Assembly (NCBI RefSeq): GCF_001189845.1
Contig: NZ_LFLZ01000032.1
Location: 1 to 64,000, forward strand
Length of the DNA stretch: 64,000 nt
DNA from: Bradyrhizobium tropiciagri
Lineage (GTDB): Bacteria > Pseudomonadota > Alphaproteobacteria > Rhizobiales > Xanthobacteraceae
Reading direction: 5' to 3'
Of this stretch, positions 61,273 through 64,000 are shown piece after piece. The notes below the pieces were generated by a model. That model searched no databases, was not told the DNA's origin, and saw only the letters and a program-made list of their open reading frames with translations. Position 1 is the first letter of the stretch. Each line of letters starts with the position of its first letter. Position numbers and translations under genes: made by a program.

Positions 61273-62517
61273 CTAGCGCCGCACGACGTACTGGTTGGTT
61301 TCAGTGGATGCCTGCTGCATGCCGCGCGCGCCCATCTCGGCGACTTCCATCTTCAGGAGGGCGCCGGGACGCACGCGCTGCAGGCCGTTGACGACGATGC
61401 GGTCGCCGGATTTCAGGCCGGCGGTGACGATCCGCAGGCCATCGACCGCGCCGCCGAGCGTGACGGAGCGATAGACGGCGCGGCTATCGTCGCCGACCAG
61501 CATGACGAACTTCTTGTCCTGGTCGGTGCCGACGGCGCGCTCGTCGATCAGCACCAGCGTCTGCTGCTTGGGCTGGCCCATGCGCACGCGGGCGAACTGT
61601 CCGGGGATCAGGCGGCCGTCGTCGTTCTGGAACACGGCGCGGACGCGGATCGTGCCGCTCTGCCCGTTGACCTGGTTGTCGATCAGCTGGATATGCCCCT
61701 TGGCGCTGAGGCCGCCCGACGTCACCATGTCGACCGGGATCTGATCTAGATTGCCGCGCTTGCCGGAGGCATCCGCGATCGAATTCAGCGCGCGCAGCAC
61801 GACTTCCTCATCGGCATCGAAGCTCGCATAGATCGGATTGACCGAGACCAGCGAGGTCAGGACCGGCGAAGATGTGCCCGCGGCGACGAGGTTGCCGACC
61901 GTCACTTCGATCCGGCCGACCCGGCCGTCGACCGGCGCGCGGACCTCGGTATAGTCGAGATTGAGCTTTGCGGTCTGCAGCGCGGCTTCGGCGGCCTTGA
62001 CGTTGGCGATCGCCTCGCGATTGGCGTTGTCACGTTGGTCGAAGTCGCGCTTGGTCACGATGTTGTTGCCGACCAGCTGTGCGCCGCGCTCGACCTCGCT
62101 CGTGGTGAACACGACGCGGGCCTTGGCCGCCTCGAGCTGGGCCTGGGCGCGGTCGACCTCGGCCGCGTAAGGCGCGGGGTCGATCTTGAACAGGATGTCG
62201 CCGGACTTCACGAGCGCGCCCTCGGTGAAGTTGGTCGAAAGGATCGCGCCGGCCACCCGCGGCCGCAGCTGGACGCGGTCGACGGCCTCGAGGCGGCCCG
62301 AGAAGTCATCGAAAAGCGTGGTCGGTCGCGGCTGGATCACGGCGACCGTGACCGGCACCGCGGGCTCGGGCGCGGCGGCGGTCGCGGTCGCCTGCGCAGC
62401 ATGGAAATGATGGCCGGTCGCGATCGAACCGGCGACGGCCAGGGCGCCAAGGATCACGACACCGCCGACGACGCGTCGGAACCGGCCGGAACGGGGATTT
62501 TGGGTTGACGAGGGCAT
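61273..62517 (-). CDS. Efflux RND periplasmic adaptor (membrane fusion protein)
   Basis: The 414-aa protein has an N-terminal membrane anchor (VVGGVVILGALAVAGSIATG), a lipoyl/hairpin region with the DFSGRLEAVDRVQLRPRVAG stretch near residue 70, a coiled-coil hairpin with AQLEAAKARVVF and ANREAIANVKAAEAALQTAK, and a beta-barrel domain around VSVNPIYASFDADEEVVLRAL. It links the RND pump to an outer-membrane channel. It is the first gene of the operon, with a TetR gene divergent 204 bp upstream. ATG 62517 is the start. Confidence 0.93.
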   Translation of the reverse strand: MPSSTQNPRSGRFRRVVGGVVILGALAVAGSIATGHHFHAAQATATAAAPEPAVPVTVAVIQPRPTTLFDDFSGRLEAVDRVQLRPRVAGAILSTNFTEGALVKSGDILFKIDPAPYAAEVDRAQAQLEAAKARVVFTTSEVERGAQLVGNNIVTKRDFDQRDNANREAIANVKAAEAALQTAKLNLDYTEVRAPVDGRVGRIEVTVGNLVAAGTSSPVLTSLVSVNPIYASFDADEEVVLRALNSIADASGKRGNLDQIPVDMVTSGGLSAKGHIQLIDNQVNGQSGTIRVRAVFQNDDGRLIPGQFARVRMGQPKQQTLVLIDERAVGTDQDKKFVMLVGDDSRAVYRSVTLGGAVDGLRIVTAGLKSGDRIVVNGLQRVRPGALLKMEVAEMGARGMQQASTETNQYVVRR

Positions 62518-62721
62518 TCACGCGCTCCAGATATCTGTAGTGTTTACTACAAATGTGGAGCTGGACGCCGGTTCGCAAGATACTTATGTATCAAGCACTA
62601 CGAATTAATTATCTCATTCATGGGGAAATGGGAAGTCGCGGAAAAACATCACGTGCAACAAGAGGATAAGCCAGGGACAATCCGTCACAGAAACGGCACC
62701 CGGCTTACGGAGTAACGAGAA
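62518..62721. promoter_or_regulatory. RND operon/TetR intergenic region with two palindromes
   Basis: This 204-bp region has TGTAGT-GTTT-ACTACA (62536-62551) and GATAC-TTAT-GTATC (62579-62592). Both have 4-bp spacers and lie 18 and 61 bp from the adaptor start. TetR proteins bind such palindromes in their divergent promoter. Confidence 0.6.
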
Positions 62722-63321
62722 ATGGGAATGGGACGCCCCCGCGCCTTTGACGCGGACGCCGCTTTGGACCGGGCCATGGACGTGTTCTGGCGCCACGGAT
62801 ACGAGGGCGCGACGATCGCGCAGCTCACCGAGGCGATGAGCATCAATCCCCCGAGCCTCTACGCCGCCTTCGGCAGCAAGGAAGGCCTGCTGAAGGCTGC
62901 GCTCGACCGCTATACCGAAAAGCGCGACGCCTGGATGGACAAGGTGCTCAACGCCGCGACCGCGCACGAGGTGGCCGAACGATTTCTGATGGAGCACGCG
63001 GACGCCCAGACCGACCCCGCCAACCCGCCCGGCTGTCTGCTGGTCCAGGGCGGCCTTGCCTGCGGCACCGGCTCGGCAAATGTTCCGTTCGAACTGGCGG
63101 CGCGCCGCACCCGCACCGAGGACCAGTTGCGCGAACGGTTTCTCCGCGCCAAGGCCGAACATGACCTCGGCGAGAGCGTCGATCCGGCCACGCTTGCGCG
63201 CTACCTCTCTGCGGTGACATCGGGCATGTGCGTGATGGCCTCATCGGGTGCGAACCGCGAGACGCTGCGCGAGATCGCGGCGGTGTCGCTGAAGGCGTTC
63301 GAGGAGCAGACGAAGGGCTGA
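62722..63321 (+). CDS. TetR/AcrR family transcriptional regulator
   Basis: The 199-aa protein has an N-terminal helix-turn-helix (GRPRAFDADAALDRAMDVFWRHGYEGATIAQLTEAM; the YEGATIAQLTEAM segment is the recognition part) and a ligand-binding domain. The AefR-like features are SLYAAFGSKEGLLKAALDRY and ERFLMEHADAQTDPANPPGCLLVQGGLACG. It probably represses the divergent RND pump operon and itself. Its inducer is not known. The start is ATG 62722; an in-frame Met two codons later is equally possible. Confidence 0.92.
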   Translation: MGMGRPRAFDADAALDRAMDVFWRHGYEGATIAQLTEAMSINPPSLYAAFGSKEGLLKAALDRYTEKRDAWMDKVLNAATAHEVAERFLMEHADAQTDPANPPGCLLVQGGLACGTGSANVPFELAARRTRTEDQLRERFLRAKAEHDLGESVDPATLARYLSAVTSGMCVMASSGANRETLREIAAVSLKAFEEQTKG

Positions 63322-63327
63322 TTCACC

Positions 63328-63473
63328 TCGCCCCGCTTGCGGGGAGAGGTCGAATTCGAGCGAAGCTCGAATTCGGGTGACGGGGACTCACCGCATATAT
63401 CATGCTCGCCATCATCGCGGCACGCCCCCTCACCCCAACCCTCTCCCCGCGAAGAGCGGGGCGAGGGAGAAGA
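63328..63473. repeat. Inverted repeat CCTCGCCCCGC...GCGGGGCGAGG
   Basis: Outer arms CACCTCGCCCCGC and GCGGGGCGAGGG pair; AATTCGAGCGAAGCTCGAATT forms an inner hairpin, with CCCCCTCACCCC nearby. It may end transcription of the TetR gene. It is related to 15448-15575. Confidence 0.75.
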
Positions 63474-63477
63474 GACA

Positions 63478-64000
63478 TCACCACATCGTCTGCCGCGCGC
63501 GCTCCGGCCATTCCCGATCGTACTTCTCGCCGCCGACCGTGTGCTCGCTCATCTCGGCGAGGATCTGGCCCGGCGTCGGCAGGGTTGCCGGATCGATTCG
63601 CTTGTCCGGATTCCAGAGGTCGGAGCGCACGATCGCACGGGCGCACTGGAAGTAGATCTCCTCCACGTTCATCACGATGACCGTGCGCGGCGCCTTGCCT
63701 TCCATCTTGAAGGAAGCCAGCAGCTCCGGCTCGGCCGTGACATAGGCGCGACCATTGACGCGCAGCGTGCTGCCCGAGCCCGGGATCAGGAACAGCAGCC
63801 CGACGCGGGGATCGCGCACGATGTTGCGCAGCGAATCGCAGCGATTGTTGCCGCGGCGATCCGGCATCATCAGCGTCTTCGCATCATGGATGCGGACGAA
63901 GCCCGGCAGGTCGCCGCGCGGAGAGCAATCGAGCCCCTCGGGGCCCGAGGTCGCGAGCGACACGAACGGCGATTTCTCGATGAGCACACGATAGAGCGGC
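63478..64000 (-). CDS. PPOX-type FMN-binding flavoprotein, 5' end cut off
   Basis: The visible 173 codons run to the window edge in frame (PLYRVLIEKSPFVSLATSG), so the start lies outside. The pyridoxamine-oxidase-like FMN-binding split barrel is seen in SPFVSLATSGPEGLDCSPRG, LMMPDRRGNNRCDSLRNIV, VGLLFLIPGSGSTLRVNGRA and VIVMNVEEIYFQCARAIVRS. The arrangement points to the MSMEG_1061 or related group of PPOX flavoproteins. A GTG at 63987 is in frame but may not be the true start. The function is unknown. Confidence 0.75.
   Translation of the reverse strand, partial: PLYRVLIEKSPFVSLATSGPEGLDCSPRGDLPGFVRIHDAKTLMMPDRRGNNRCDSLRNIVRDPRVGLLFLIPGSGSTLRVNGRAYVTAEPELLASFKMEGKAPRTVIVMNVEEIYFQCARAIVRSDLWNPDKRIDPATLPTPGQILAEMSEHTVGGEKYDREWPERARQTMW

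Noticed and set aside
1..64000. tRNA or rRNA genes
   Set aside because: I saw no cloverleaf with a T-loop GTTCGANTC pattern in the gaps, nor rRNA-like sequence, although I could not run a covariance search.

Overview
The window is a stretch of high-GC alphaproteobacterial chromosome. It most likely comes from Bradyrhizobium or a close Bradyrhizobiaceae relative: protein sequences resemble that group closely, and the gaps carry the dispersed palindromic and GTCATTGCGAGCG / GTCATTCCGGG / GTCATCCTGAGG type repeats typical of these genomes. I found no rRNA, tRNA, CRISPR array, prophage or complete insertion sequence. Most of the window is core and metabolic genes, not an island.

Layout. 1-0.8 kb: repeat-rich, gene-poor. 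0.8-4.7 kb: DUF1236 protein, SPOR-tailed lytic transglycosylase, VOC protein, DinB protein, alpha/beta hydrolase. 4.7-8.5 kb: PaoABC-type periplasmic aldehyde oxidoreductase operon. 8.9-12.6 kb: enoyl-CoA hydratase, secreted 5'-nucleotidase, HDAC-like deacetylase. 12.7-18.2 kb: xseB, dxs, a nucleoside deoxyribosyltransferase-like gene, tlyA and an RlmD/RumA-type RNA methyltransferase. 18.2-28.9 kb: nucleotidyltransferase, DUF1194 protein, clpS, membrane protein, EamA exporter, nucleotide cyclase, aroC, histidine phosphatase, ECF sigma/anti-sigma pair, CbpA-like DnaJ, lipoprotein. 28.8-36.9 kb: pdxH, SDR, small CxxC protein, CorA, L,D-transpeptidase, extensin-like protein, acyl-CoA ligase, DUF1499 protein. 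37-47 kb: MBL hydrolase, glutaryl-CoA dehydrogenase, ribB, YbaL/Kef antiporter, DUF3124 protein, aminotransferase, amidohydrolase, His-rich secreted peptide, aldo/keto reductase. 47.7-51.1 kb: broken hydrolase, PhoD phosphatase, secreted basic protein. 51.2-57.5 kb: divergent locus of a fused indolepyruvate ferredoxin oxidoreductase against a MaoC-CMD-SDR operon. 57.7-64 kb: 72-aa protein, RND pump and adaptor with a divergent TetR regulator, and a partial PPOX flavoprotein.

The most striking feature is a set of single-base losses. At least nine genes are split by a frameshift, and every one is explained by one missing base, often inside a short G, C or T run. Restoring one base gives family-typical lengths for dxs (642 aa), aroC (362 aa), paoC (735 aa) and others. 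All but one lie in the first 28 kb. Because dxs and aroC are normally essential, residual assembly error is the best explanation, though real decay cannot be excluded without reads. The 47.7 kb hydrolase also has an in-frame stop and may be a true pseudogene.

No clearly new system emerged. The best leads are the divergent ferredoxin-oxidoreductase / MaoC-CMD-SDR locus with an 18-bp tandem repeat in its control region, a 22-bp tandem TTAACCCGGTTAA array at 57.46 kb, an EcfG-like promoter before a His-rich secreted peptide, and two palindromes in the RND/TetR gap.
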